NCBI GenBank assembly: GCA_009733575.1
Contig: ML769952.1
Coordinates: forward strand, 1 to 30,527
Length of the DNA stretch: 30,527 nucleotides
Direction of reading: 5' to 3'
DNA from: Gymnopus androsaceus JB14
Lineage: Eukaryota > Basidiomycota > Agaricomycetes > Agaricales > Omphalotaceae
Part shown: positions 1-10,373 of the stretch, piece by piece
How the letters are laid out: the number at the start of each line of letters is the position of its first letter
Numbering within the stretch: position 1 is the first letter of the stretch
Program-made: the position numbers and the translations under genes
Notes under the pieces: generated by a model
The model's input: the letters and a program-made list of their open reading frames with translations, nothing else
Told to the model about the DNA's origin: nothing
Database searches by the model: none

Positions 1-1
1 T

Positions 2-253
2 TTTTTCGACTATGTGACTTTTCAAAAACTTAACCACCTTGTATTATCGGATCTGGGGAGCCAGTGCGACGTGTATCATATTGCATTGTTGTGCTCAATG
101 CTCGAACCAGGGCCTAGCCGGTTAATCCACCTTGGTATTCACTTCATTCCATTGACTTCCGATGAATTGCTTCGCCTCTTCCTCTGCGTACCCTTGGTTA
201 CAACTCTACCTGTGTTTTATGCTTCTAATCCGACTTCTGAGTACAAAATATAA
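2..253 (+). CDS. F-box/LRR-type protein, C-terminal fragment cut by window edge
   Basis: The frame is open from base 2 and ends at TAA 251-253. It encodes about 83 residues rich in leucine with spacing typical of the C-terminal leucine-rich repeats of agaricomycete F-box proteins (for example LNHLVLSDL, then RLIHLGIHFIPLTSDELL). In this family the N-terminal F-box binds Skp1 and the repeats recruit substrates for ubiquitination; no F-box lies inside the window, so that part would be upstream. The first in-frame GTG at 14 is not a real start. The C-terminus stops shortly after a conserved-looking leucine run, so the end may be premature. Family assignment is by pattern only. It could be a relic like the two other F-box pieces downstream. 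Confidence 0.45.
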   Translation, partial: FFDYVTFQKLNHLVLSDLGSQCDVYHIALLCSMLEPGPSRLIHLGIHFIPLTSDELLRLFLCVPLVTTLPVFYASNPTSEYKI

Positions 254-655
254 CGAATTATATTTATGTAGCACAATAATAGAAGCTTGAGTCGTCGGAG
301 TGACGGAATGACGGAGTCATATGACTCATGGCAGTGCATGTGTGATTCTGAATGGTGCTGTAGTATTACATGGTATTTTGCTTGCGATTCTTTCAATTCT
401 TGCTTAAACATCAAATGGATTCAGAGTCTTAATTTTAAGGTCTATTAAAGAATTTCTGTCTATTCAAAAAATTGTCTACTAAGGATTACTGAAAGCTAAA
501 GGTCTTCAAACATTTTTGCCATCTGAAAGTTTTAGTGCTCGCGGACCAGGCGAAGGATGATCATAGACATTTTCGGAAATTCGGCTGTCAGATCCCCCTT
601 GGATAGCTGAGATATCAATCATTTATTTAAGCACCCAGCTTTGCCTCTCAACTTG
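254..655. other. AT-rich stretch without a recognisable gene
   Basis: There is no sustained open frame with codon structure. It lies between the F-box fragment and the LINE relic and may contain the decayed upstream part of the LINE. I see no tRNA, long repeat or clear promoter. Confidence 0.5.
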
Positions 656-2070
656 ACAACTTCCTGGTCAGTGTCCTCACAGGCAATACTCTGTTGCCAA
701 TGCTCTGGAATATATACTTCGCGGATCTAGACATTCCAGACCACAAAGATGACATTGTCCTCTCTGGTAGACGAGTCTCACATGTTGAACAGGCTCATGA
801 TGTCGCGATCTGGTCTACGTCAGCTGAAGGACTACAACTTAAACTCAACTGCTTTTTCCGGTGGTGCTAGCATAATTCGATGACTATTAGCATGAAAAAG
901 ACCAAATGGATGTTGTTTGGCCCATTCTCGCATACTATCCCAGTGTTTGTTGTAGATGGGGTTCCCATTGGGCTGGTGGACTGCTATAAGTATGTGGGTG
1001 TCCTTTTCACCTCTACGGAATGCTATGTACTTGCTGGATTCTATACAGTGAAGGTGGGCGAAGCGAGAAATGTGACACAGGCTATGTTTGGTCTAGAACC
1101 ACTGATAGGTTGCATTCTCCTGAAGGATGGCATCGACCTCTACATGGCTCGTGTGGATCCTCACCTCATGTTTGGATGCAAGGTGGTCCTGGATATAGAT
1201 CTCAGCCTCTTGAGAGAACTAGAACACATTCAACATCTGTTCCTACACAGATTGCTTGGGTTACACAGAAGATCAATGCTAGTGTTCCTTTTCTCCAAGA
1301 CTGGCATCATACCCATCAGGTACCGCAGGATTACTCTTGCCCTGGGTTTCCTTCTCTACATACTCAGTCTTCCCCAGGGTTATCTTGCAAATGCTGCTCT
1401 CAAAAACATGTTCTCTTTATTGGATCATGGCCATGCAAACTGGATCAATGATCTCGTCACTATACTCCGTCTTCTCCTGGTACCTGTGGTGTGCTCACTA
1501 ACCAACTTGCGCAATGTTAAATGAATTGGCAAGCTCACAGATGATGTACTAAGGTCCTGTAAAACTTCCATTCAGACATCATTGCAGACACACATCTGCA
1601 CCCACTTGCTCCGCAATAGAGTGGAATTCAATGACCAAGATTGCCAGTGACTGAACATGTGCATCATGACCTTGAGGCCGTACCTATATATTATCATGGT
1701 GCCAAAACATTGTCATGCATTTACACATTTCATTGCCTCTGCCCACGCCTTATCTGTTGAACACCTTTGCCCTCACATTCCCCATGATTGGAGGTTGTGT
1801 TGCTTCTGTCATTCAGGAATTGAAGATGAATGCCATGCCCTACTTATGTGTAATGGCAGCTGCACCCTAGTGTATCTTTGCTGCTGCTTCCTAGAGGATC
1901 TGTTTGACAAGGTGCCTTCTTTAAGGACATCTTACCTATCCATTTCCTCCTTGGACTTCCTGTGACATATCATATTCAGGAATTGGATATTACCTATAGT
2001 GGCTAAGTTTATTTACAATGTCCTGAATGTCTTCACAGGAAAGGAAGCCTGGATTCCTGAACCTGTACTG
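656..2070 (+). mobile_element. Non-LTR retrotransposon (LINE) relic: C-terminal half of reverse transcriptase plus terminal zinc knuckle
   Basis: From about 660 one frame reads as the second half of a LINE reverse transcriptase: LPMLWNIYFADLD, then an SGRRVSHVEQ stretch, then the region where the catalytic [FY]xDD/ADD motif belongs. Here codons 793-801 give A-H-D instead of A-D-D, so the active site is lost. KTKWMLFGP and DCYKYVGVLFTS (from about 895) are the palm/thumb blocks that follow in fungal LINEs. A TAG interrupts the frame between these blocks, near 857. The C-terminal tail at 1798-1851 has a C-X2-C-X8-H-X4-C knuckle ending CHALLMC, typical of the end of LINE ORF2. Residual coding similarity continues to about 2070. 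The endonuclease half and the 5' end are missing, which fits 5' truncation or later deletion. The element is not capable of its own movement. Subfamily not determined. Confidence 0.75.
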
Positions 2071-2177
2071 TACCAACCTTTACTTACTGGGAATTGACAA
2101 TTATGGGTGTTTCACAGCCGTGGCTCTCTCTCCTCAATGGTAAACACTTAAACACTAACACCTAAAATCCTGGGTGT

Positions 2178-2282
2178 CCTTTGTACCTAGTGCAAGCATT
2201 GCATAAACAAGTATAACTACTTGCTAAACCATAGCTTACACTAGTTGCATGGGCCACCTTTGTGTCTAGTGCAAACATTGCA
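2178..2282 (+). repeat. Short direct repeat pair (26 bp, 79 bp apart)
   Basis: Bases 2178-2203 and 2257-2282 match at 23 of 26 positions (core CTAGTGCAA and CATTGCA). They lie in AT-rich debris between the LINE relic and the F-box pseudogene. They could be the scar of a local duplication; no function is visible. Confidence 0.5.
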
Positions 2283-2472
2283 AGCCGAGTGGTCAAGACT
2301 GCCTGAAGTAGGAGTTTCAATTGCTTGCCACAATGGTGGGAGCATTAGGTGCCTGCAGCGCACATACAGGTGCTATGCATGTAGTGCGGAACCTGGCAGT
2401 TTCTCAATGGGACTGGGCTGGTTTACCTACCTACCTACCTACCAATGGCTAACCTTGGTAGTATGGTTCTGA

Positions 2473-3118
2473 ATGATATTTTCACAATTGGTGGTTGCTC
2501 ATTTTTGTACAGAAAACCTCTACAAAAGACCTGTTCCCCAATATCTTTGGCCCAAAAAGCCTCCTTCAATGCATCTAGATCTGTGCGCCAAGTGTGGTGA
2601 TTTGTTCCAGTTGGACTTGCAGGAGCTCAAATACAACAAAGTTATACATTGTGTACAATCAGGAGAGTATCCTGATGAGCCCAAATGGGCAGTCTATTCC
2701 AAGCTATTAGATGAATCATGACGTGCAGAAAGACATGGATCGCTGTCAGTTGGAGCTTCATCAATTACAGAGCTTGTTGAGGGAACTAGAGACATGACAG
2801 GATCTTCTTTGGGTGTATATGGGAGGGATTTGCTCAATGATTTTTCCAATCCAAAAGCTTCCCTTGGAACTTTTGGGCGAAATCTTCAAATACATCTGTT
2901 GTGGTGACACAGGCATTAACTGTATCATATCCAAAGCCAAAAAGCAACTTCCGACTCTGGCAGTTAGTGGAGTATGCATTAGATGGTATAACTTGGTGAC
3001 CTTGATGCCTGTGTTATGGTCTTCTTTTGGGTCTAAATCACTGGACAGCCCCTCCACTCTGTCTCTGTTCAAAGTCTTTCTTCATCAGGAAAAGCACCCT
3101 AGGCTCAAGTTGACTTGA
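2473..3118 (+). pseudogene. F-box protein gene, frameshifted N-terminal half
   Basis: Three parts occur in family order. First is a Cys pair (LCAKCG near 2583). Next is a short helical region (QLELHQLQSLLRELE, near 2738-2790). Last is the F-box proper from about 2846 (PIQKLPLELLGEIFKYICC, then GVCIRWYNLVTLMPVLWSSF). The F-box binds Skp1 in SCF ubiquitin ligases. The first part lies in one frame to about 2716 and the rest in another, so there is a frameshift at about 2717. A TGA at 2795-2797 also precedes the F-box. The frame runs out at 3118, within the foldback sequence at 3097-3137, with no LRR part following. An LRR fragment of the same type lies on the same strand at 16.5 kb and could be the missing half. 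Pseudogene status is well supported. Confidence 0.7.
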
Positions 3119-3137
3119 GGTCAACTTGAGCCTAGGG
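3097..3137. repeat. Perfect 18-bp inverted repeat with 5-nt loop
   Basis: The left arm 3097-3114 begins CCCTAGGCTC and the right arm 3120-3137 is its exact reverse complement, with loop TTGAG at 3115-3119. The left arm coincides with the last codons of the broken F-box frame. It may be a foldback terminus of an inserted element or a foldback created during break repair. Confidence 0.85.
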
Positions 3138-3186
3138 TATGCCCAGCATAGGCTTAAGTCCCCCAAGGCACCTAGGTTGACTCAAG

Positions 3187-3284
3187 TCACATCAAGGCAT
3201 CACTTCAACAACCCATAGACCTCAGTACACTTATGTCACATCAAGGTATCACTTCAATAACCCATAGACCTCAGTACACTTAAG
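3187..3284 (+). repeat. 49-bp tandem repeat, two copies
   Basis: Copies 3187-3235 and 3236-3284 both begin TCACATCAAGG and differ at only a few positions. They are followed by more AAGTCAAC/CTTAGGTG-type words that also occur near 16.0-16.4 kb and 19.3 kb. The flanking 3285-3440 is AT-rich with a poly-A run and no gene. Confidence 0.85.
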
Positions 3285-3443
3285 TCAACTCATGAGGCAC
3301 TTAGGTGTTCTAGAGATAAAGGGTAACACAAATATATATTTGAGCAGCCAGAAGTAACTTGTAGTAACTCAAGTAAACATGATGACTTCAGATAAATTTC
3401 AAGTAATATAAGTCAAAAAAAAAAACAAATCATTAATAAAAAA

Positions 3444-4690
3444 CTATTCCTGATAAATGGTTTTGTATGTATACACAGAAGTCCAATTGTTGACAAAAAA
3501 TGAGGGAGCAGAGTCCAAGATATTCGAAGTTGTCCATGAAGATTGACTATAAGTACTAGAGGATGAAAAATTAGGTGAAAGCATACATGATTGACGAATG
3601 TTAGTTAATGGTATTATAGACCACAGCAGACATCCATCAGCTTGTGGCGGAGACTTGTGAACAGTGGCCATGTTGTGCACCTTCTGTTGTTGTACAGTCA
3701 ATGTCGGTGCACAGTCAATGTCGGTGCAGTGTACCATTCAATGTAGGCCAAAGGAGCTGTAGGCCAGTACAAGGGAGCTGGTGTTTTGTGAGTACCAATC
3801 AGCTTGAGCCGGGTAGGTAATTGGAAGATAACTTTGACACGCCCAATACGAGTACCTATTATGATTTTAAAAAACCATTAGTCTAGTCAAAGCAGAGTAA
3901 GTTAATACTGACCTGCCAGCCCAACACTCTCTGCTGTGTCTGCAGTCAACACAACAACAGTATCAAACCTTCCCCCACCAATAGGGGAAGCTTTGACTAC
4001 ATCCTTCTGCTCCAGACCCCCTTCCTCCAATATATCACGAGAAAACTTGAACATATGGAAAATATCAAGCTGGTGAAAAGGTAATGGCTGTGAAGAGGCG
4101 TAAAGGACATCAGCTCGAGTTGAGTTGGGTTTCAACATTTCAAGATAGGCTTTAAGATGTTGTGAGAAGCACGGTACACGGTGTGAGGTTTGGATGGAAG
4201 AAATTGATTTATTAGGTGAAGTAGGGACTTTGGGGAGAAGAATGCGGGGTTTGGAGAGAGGAAGAGGATCGCTGGTCTTCTTAAGAAGAGACTGCTGTTC
4301 GAGAACCCATGAGAGTTCACGGTCAAACGAGTTGATGTTCTCCTGGCGAGAAAGCCACCGCGTCATCTGGGGGAACTCATCTCGTTTATTTGACGCCCAC
4401 CAACCCTTCTTGGCAAAGTCAATATGCAGGTGTTCAAACATCTCAGTATTATAGTTGTCAGTGGTACCAAGGAAGCGGATAGCTTCAATTTAGTGCTGAA
4501 GCGAATGGAATTTGGGAATATTAAGGTCGCCGTGGACACCAGTCTGAATGAAACTGTCTTTATATTTATGCCAAGTTTTGAGTGCAACGTCCATATATGA
4601 AAGAGTGTTGTTGTCATGAATAGTGTATTGGGCAAGGTAAATCACCAGTAAAGGTGGGATGAGAGGTACCCTGAAGCCTAGCCTTCTCGC
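3444..4690 (-). pseudogene. Plavaka-type DNA transposase, C-terminal remnant
   Basis: On the minus strand, starting near 4690, the frame reads LAQYTIHDNNTLSYMD, IPKFHSLQH, GTTDNYNTEMFEHLHIDF and then ASNKRDEFPQMTRWLSRQ. These are the signature C-terminal blocks of agaricomycete Plavaka (CACTA-like) transposases. One stop lies near 4491 between IPKFHSLQH and IEAIRF. A probable intron of about 57 nt near 3857-3913 rejoins the frame at GTRIGRVKVIF. A 17-bp tandem duplication at 3695-3728 shifts the frame before the terminal block NIRQSC...FFVNNWTSVYTY, which ends at 3444. The N-terminal and catalytic core regions are absent, so it is not functional. Identification rests on remembered family blocks, not on a database search. 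Confidence 0.75.
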
Positions 4691-4917
4691 TACAACGGTA
4701 CACTGCGGCAGCCATGAGTTTTGGAAGGCAGGATGGTTAATGGTCTTGACTCACATTGGATGCTCGCCCACAGGGTAACATCAAGGATGTCGAGTGAAGT
4801 ATCACGACCTTCGATTCCCACCCAGGTAAGTCCCTTCTCGCTGAAATCATTGCAAACATTGTTGAGTGTATGAATTCGTGTCAGGGAACCATGAGGTTGT
4901 GCGGAAGTGCTGCTCAT
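4690..4917 (-). CDS. Small ORF of unknown function
   Basis: A 75-residue minus-strand frame starts with ATG at 4917 (MSSTSAQPHGS) and has a possible GTGAGT donor at its end and a GCCGCAG acceptor near 4705. Splicing would extend it a little into the Plavaka remnant region. No motif, signal peptide or membrane segment is seen. It may be the first exon of a lost gene or a chance frame. I do not recognise it. Confidence 0.25.
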   Translation of the reverse strand: MSSTSAQPHGSLTRIHTLNNVCNDFSEKGLTWVGIEGRDTSLDILDVTLWASIQCESRPLTILPSKTHGCRSVPL

Positions 4918-5041
4918 GACAGTGGTTATGAAAGTTCAGTGTACAGCCAAAGTTATATATTCCGACTTTCCTGTAATTTCCAATACATGCAGGCACATCT
5001 AGGAGCGCTGGAACAATCAAGAATCTACAAAACAACGCTAT

Positions 5042-5766
5042 CTAGACCTCGGTCACGCTGGGGGGAGGGGGAAAGAATGCCAGCGCAATTGAGCGCAAGT
5101 CCCGCAGGATGCTCGCGGTCTCCTCTAGCTCCTCCACCCTTCCATCAATTTCCCTCCGTTCATCTATAGCCCGGTAATAGGCATCCAGCAAATCATCAGC
5201 TTCCTGAGATCGCCTGCTGCGCGCGTGCTTATGAGCAGCAAGGTCCTGCTCAATGGATGCAAGCCGCAACTCAATCTGGGGGCCTGTAAATGTAGGGAAG
5301 GCGGCATGAGCATGTTGGGCAACGATACTACAGGCGTGGACTACACCACTATTATGTCAATACACATTTTGTTTAGGACCATTGATAAAGAACAGAACTC
5401 ACGCTGAATTCGCGCCCACGTAGCCGATTCTTTGTTATCGAGATGAACGAGGCGGTCCGAAAGACCATGCCAGCTAAGTGGAGCCATACGAAGGTCATCT
5501 CGGACTTTGTTCATCCTCGATTTGAGTAGAGCCCCATCAGGAAGGAACTCGTCCTCCAACTCCATGTTTGGTTCGTGGTTGGGATTCCAAGAATTTTGCG
5601 GAGATTGATTCCAGGGAGTACTCCCTCCCCAAGATCCAGCTCCTGGTTCTCCTTGATGGGTAGCAGTAAGCCAGCCACTACTTGGGCCATCTTGGGAACC
5701 ATTCGTCACGACCAGTTGTGTAGATACTTGTTCGGAGACAAGATTGACATCTGGGGATGAGGCCAT
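5042..5766 (-). CDS. Small hypothetical protein with C-terminal coiled coil (one intron)
   Basis: Exon 1 runs from ATG 5766 to 5403 and exon 2 from 5340 to the stop at 5042. The 62-nt intron has GTGAGT at 5402 and ends in TAG at 5341. The joined frame gives 220 residues. The first ~70 are low-complexity (Ser/Gly/Asn/Trp). A mid part contains LPDGALLKSRMNKVRDDL and LSWHGLSDRL. The last ~85 are strongly helical and charged (IELRLASIEQDLAAHKHA, then EIDGRVEELEETASILRDL) and should form a coiled coil, ending in PPPPSVTEV. No catalytic motif is seen. It is codirectional with the Cauli_VI-like gene 267 bp upstream. A decayed minus-strand gene of similar architecture sits at 16.8-17.4 kb. Structure is well supported; function is unknown. 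Confidence 0.65.
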
Positions 5767-6033
5767 TTTTGAGGGAGGATTATGGGGAACTATGAGAGTC
5801 CTACATGTTATTTCTAAGGTATTGCCAAATTGATTGCGATTTTGCACGATAATTAGCCATGTTAGTGATTTTATTCCAGAAACAATTACCAGCATCAGAT
5901 CTAGGTTCAAAGTTGAAATGCGAGACAGTCAGAATCATAGCGTGACATTGGCGTAGTATTCGGGTAAATTATACTGCACACAGGGAGAGCAGATACAGAA
6001 AAAATTACGACCAATAGAAAAAGATCACCACTG

Positions 6034-6730
6034 CTAACTGTTTTCCCCCTCAAGGCCCATTCCCGAGATCAATTCCGCCAAGTTGTCATCCTTACCTGGA
6101 AGAATGATTACCTGAGGAGCACCTGCATGGCCAAAATAAGTGTCGTGGTAGGCTGCAAGGGCCTCACCCCAATGGTTGTAGCTCCTCCGCTGCGATCCTG
6201 ATACACCCTGGGTGTATAGCTTAGCTTCCCCATGCCTATTAATTGATCGTCAGGGAATGACCAATGGCAGATAATAGAGAAATATACCAGTTGCCGAATA
6301 TTCCAATGCGTGTTCCAGCGAATACAACATAGAACTTGGAACCGTTGACCTGCTCAGGCTGAACAAGATCCAGGGGGTGTGGGATTGTAGCGTCTGGTGT
6401 TTCACTCACGGCTGAGGTATTCATGGACAAGGCAGAGGACAGGGATGGAGATGCAGGGGGCGCAGAAGCTTCCCTGATGCTCCTCGAGTGCGTGGGAGAG
6501 CCAACTGGTGATCGCGGTGTCCTGGGTGAATGAACAGACGTGGGAGATGAAGCAGGAGGTACACGGGAAGTTCTGGGCATATGAGGAGATGTGGGAGTGG
6601 GAGGAGGTACACGGGAATTTCCAGACACGCGGGGAGACATAGTTCGGCGATCTGCTGGGGAAACATGCTCTGTGAAGGTAGCTGGGGAGCTATCAGCAGC
6701 ATGGGCTGCTGTTGTGAAGGTCCTTGCCAT
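6034..6730 (-). CDS. Protein with Cauli_VI / RNase H1 N-terminal-like domain (one intron)
   Basis: Exon 1 is 6730-6288, exon 2 is 6235-6034, and the 52-nt intron has GTATAT at 6287 and TAG at 6236. The product is 214 residues. Residues ~1-130 are Ser/Pro/Arg-rich and disordered, with repeated SP, TP and SRVPP-type words that suit phosphorylation. From residue ~132 comes KFYVVFAGTRIGIFGNW, then YTQGVSGSQRRSYNHW, GEALAAY: the compact fold known as Cauli_VI or RNase H1 N-terminal domain, which in RNase H1 binds RNA/DNA hybrids or dsRNA. The RNase H catalytic domain is absent. A CAG acceptor-like site just upstream of the ATG suggests a 5' UTR intron. ATG 6778 would add 16 residues but lies across that site. 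It is divergent from the large gene at 7250. Domain call is firm; role is unknown. Confidence 0.75.
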
Positions 6731-6966
6731 GATTGAATCTGAAAAGAAGTATTTTTGTGAGATAAGACCTGGAGCCAAACAGATCGTCCTACTTCAAGAA
6801 AGACTGCAGGTTATCTCAACATCTGTGAAAGAACCTATGAAGTTTTTAATGAGCAGGGTATTCCAGGATCCAGTGGAATTGGTTTACCGTCGCCCCAATC
6901 TACGCGTGTGCGGACTGTTTGTGGCATGAGGGATGATGATGGAAAGAGATAAAAGGGATTAATCAC

Positions 6967-7210
6967 AAGAAAGTCGCGACATAGCCTAGCCCAGATCGGA
7001 TCCATATAATTTGCAATTCGGGCTAAGGGTGCCGAACGCGAAAAGAAGGGCTACAATGCGTAAGGACGCCAAATGATGGAAAGGTATCCTAAGAAAGTCG
7101 CGAGAAGTATAGCCTGGCCCAGATTGGACTCAGATAATTTGCAATTCAGGCTAAGGGCGCTGAATGCAAAAAAAAAGACAACGATGCATAAAGATGCCAA
7201 AAAAAGCCTC
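6967..7210 (+). repeat. Direct repeat (~124 bp, two diverged copies) in a divergent promoter region
   Basis: Copy 1 (6967-7090) and copy 2 (7091 to about 7210) both begin AAGAAAGTCGCGA. They share ATAGCCT, CCCAGAT, ATAATTTGCAATTC and GGCTAAGGG in the same order. The pair ends about 40 bp before the ATG at 7250 and about 240 bp from the opposing ATG at 6730, so it may hold regulatory sites for both genes. Confidence 0.75.
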
Positions 7211-7249
7211 GTCAACCCTCTGTTCTGCACGACAATTCTCACTCACAAA

Positions 7250-10200
7250 ATGCCTCCTCCTCCTTCTTTCAGCAAGTTACGTTTGAAATTCCTGCGAGAG
7301 GCAGCGGCTGAATACAGTCGAGATACCGGTGATGAAGACTGGGAAAGTTTTATTTTGCAGACTATTCGACGATTTATAAAACGGTTTCCGCTCCACTTGG
7401 GCGACAAGGAAGATCCCACTCAGAAATTCTACAATGCCGTGGACGATTCAGTTGTTGATCCCGAGGTTCCGATGCCAGAGTTGGGCACGAAGGAATACGA
7501 GGACGAGGTTGTGTTAAGAAAGCAGCAGCAGGAGAGGCGGAAGACCTTGTCCAAGGTAAGTCCCAACTCTATTTTGGCGTCGTGACTGCTGAGTCAGGCT
7601 ACAACTCTATTTTGACATTGTGACTGCCATTCCATTCAAAATAATTCTAATTCGATTCCATTCAATTGAAACTAATTCTTGCTTGTGTCTTCATTCAATT
7701 CATTCAGAAAATTCGTTGCTGGCTTGGATATCAAGCTGGGAATCTCAAGACTACCAACAAAATCCTACGCAGCGGAGAGGGCAAAGTGACACAAGCCGTA
7801 GAAATGCAGGCTTGGCTTCTCAATGGTGTTGGGCTGGCCATCCCCAGGAAGAGCACAGGACCTAATCTCTGGGCTCGCAAAAATCCTGAGGTCATCACTA
7901 AGCTTCTTGCCCAACATGAAGCTGATATGAAGCATCAGGAAGCAAATAATCGCAAGAACCAGGGGGTAGGTGGACCTTTACCGGGAACGCAGATTGCTGG
8001 AACATCAACGGAGGCAACGGAGGCGGAGAATTCGGAGGAGAAAGGTGCTCCCAAGCGCAGAAGGAACGATCTGGCTGCCCGAAATAGTGTCGTTACCATG
8101 GCTTTCAAAGCGTTGCTGCTCCAAGATAAGAACGAGTGGGAGGAGAAGGCAGTTAGCAAGGCTAGACGGGCAAAGGCCAAGTACAACAAGATCGTTAACA
8201 TGCCTCCATCCGAAGAACCAAAGGATCGTCAGATGTAAGCTGTATTCTTTTTTTTTTTCATTGGAACATTGCTAACGAACAAGTTTTTTCCCCTTAGTTG
8301 TATCGACAATCTTCCTGATTTCATGCAATCTGTATGCAATGTAGTGACTAAATGCACTGGTTGGCCTTGTGGAATGTGGGCTGGTGGGCCTCAACCAGCA
8401 ATGGGTGGTAGGCCTATGGTTACGGCGTATGTTTTTGCCTATCATGTCTCTAGATCGCTCAATAACGTATTCTTTGTAGAGCATCTAGTGGTTCAGTAGG
8501 GTCATCCTGAAATGACATTCTCCAAGATCGAATGACCTGCTTGGAAGGCGAGTGTGTTACCAGCAATTGCCGTGTTTTTGCAAAAGGTTTTCTGTACGTA
8601 GTTTTCGTTTTATATTATAACGAATTTATTCTGACATATCTCATAGCTCCTGAAGATTGCAGAGCTTGGGCATTGACTGCCGAAGAAATTGCGAGCAGAG
8701 AAGAACCAACCAAGCCAGATGATCCTGATGATATCTCCAGGTGTCATCTCAATATTCTTGGATTCGGGACTGAGCAGGCACCGGAAATCTTGTCCGTGGT
8801 GGATTCAGAATGCCCGGACAAGAATAAATTGTCGGACGAGAAAACCACTACTAGCGCGGCCGCTGGAAGTACCAAGCAGCCGTCCCATAATGCCTCTTCC
8901 ACCGAAAAAGACAAGGATACCGGCAGTGCATCAGGGAATGTTCGTAATGAGAAGACGAAAAGTTTAAAGTCCATAGATTCAGCCAAACGAAAGGGACAGG
9001 TAAAGCAGGCAGTCCCAGTGCCGGAGACCGAGGCAAAGTCAGCTTCTACAGCAGCTGGCATCTCTTCTCAACCGAAGCCTACTCCCATCCCCACCCCTAC
9101 GTCCCGACCGAAGCCCACACCCGTTCCCATCCCTGTGTCGCGACCAAAGCCTACTCCCATTTCCATCCCTCCGTTGATACCACAACCTACTGCCGCACCT
9201 GCACCTTCTTCTCCGTCTTCTTCTCAGGAGAAAGCAGTGCCTACGGCATCCGTTAGTGCTGCTTCTTCAGTTGATTTGACTACGCTATTGGATTCTCTTT
9301 TTGGGCTATCTCCCCCTCGCAAAAGAGGCACTACAACTACAGGGAAGCCTTCTGGAAGCCGTGACATTGAAGAAGTACAAGATGGTTCTGGGTCTCCAGC
9401 TTGTACTCCCATTGTCAGTTCATCCGAACAACACACAGTCTCTCCAGGTTCAGCCGAGACCTCGAAGGAATTGGGTGATGAAGATCGCATGAGCATTGAT
9501 AACGAGGTTGATACGAGGATGGATATTGATGACTTGGGTAGGAAACGAAGCGGGGATGAGCTTGGTCAGGACACGGACGTCTCTGTCCAGCCCGCGAAGC
9601 AACGCCGTGGCACCCAGGGTCAAACTACCACGGTTGAGGGAGGGCGAGCTACAAGGTCGAGGCAAAAGGTACCTGCTCCCAGAAGGCAGAGGCGGGCAAC
9701 GGAAGTGTGCACAAAGGGAGCTCAGGAAGCAAGTACTGCCAGAGCGGATAGTGGGGAGCAATTAGACGATAAGCCAAATGAATCCAGTGTTGATGCCAAC
9801 GTTACCACCTTCCCTGCACTTCCAAAAGGTGCACCCGAATACGTCAAGCGGTCTCTGGAACTCTTCGTGACTGTGGGGGTGAACGATTCGAGGTGGATGG
9901 CCCTGGTTAGGGCTTGGCTTGAGAAGGAGAAGAAAGCCAAGTACAAGCCCAAGTCTGGATTACCTGGTATTTCCAAGGAGAACTGTCCTGATGCCGTCGG
10001 GATGTGGATCCAGCGGGGCCGCAAGAAATTCGATGCCAAAATTGATTTGAATGGTCATGCCATTAAGTTCAGCAACTGGTGGCGAACGATGCAACCTGTG
10101 GGCAGAGTGGAAGACCCAGAATCGGACGAACATGAAGCAATTTTTGATTTTAGCTATTCCCGGGATGGTAGCTGGAAATGGGACGATATTTTCATCTTCG

Positions 10201-10373
10201 GATCTAATGGTGCGGTGAGCATCATCGCAGCACTCATTTGGTGGATGGACGCAGTGGGTAGGTTCAAGGAGAACGCCAAGGGAAAGGGGTATTGGGTGCA
10301 GCAGGAGGTGCAGTTACATGAGGAGAGGTTGGCGGAAGCCATGGAGGACGTCTACTATGTGTTTGGGGTGTGA
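7250..10373 (+). pseudogene. Large agaricomycete-type hypothetical protein, five exons, damaged in exon 4
   Basis: Exons: 7250-7555, 7708-8234, 8298-8426, 8480-8593, 8647-10373, all with GT-AG introns and matching phases except in exon 4. There, one extra base in the GGG at 8499-8501 shifts the frame (stop at 8508), and a TGA lies at 8533-8535 in the continuing frame. Without these the protein would be ~933 residues. An N-terminal helical part (SFSKLRLKFLREAA, KKIRCWLGYQ) leads to CTGWPCGMWAGGPQPAMGGR, a Gly-Pro block seen in multi-copy basidiomycete proteins. A long disordered Pro/Ser/Lys region has KPTPIP-type repeats (9070-9190). A conserved C-terminal Trp-rich part (WMALVRAWLEKEKK, AVGMWIQRGRKK, FSNWWRTMQP) follows. 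A nuclear role is only a guess from the basic stretches. ATG 7250 follows CACAAA. Alternatively, two genes (ending 8510, starting 8532) could be annotated. Confidence 0.6.
7556..7707 (+). other. Unusually long first intron with internal duplication
   Basis: At 152 nt it is two to three times the length of the other introns here. It contains two near copies of CAACTCTATTTTG...GTGACTGC, starting near 7563 and 7601. GTAAGT donor and TTCAG acceptor fit the coding phase on both sides. Confidence 0.6.

Noticed and set aside
2425..2445. CTAC microsatellite
   Set aside because: Only about four to five units in decayed sequence; no further significance.
5284..5402. Alternative 119-nt intron for the coiled-coil gene (acceptor TTACAG)
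   Set aside because: It is in phase but longer than usual. The 62-nt intron ending at 5341 is also in phase and adds a coding-like segment, so it was preferred.
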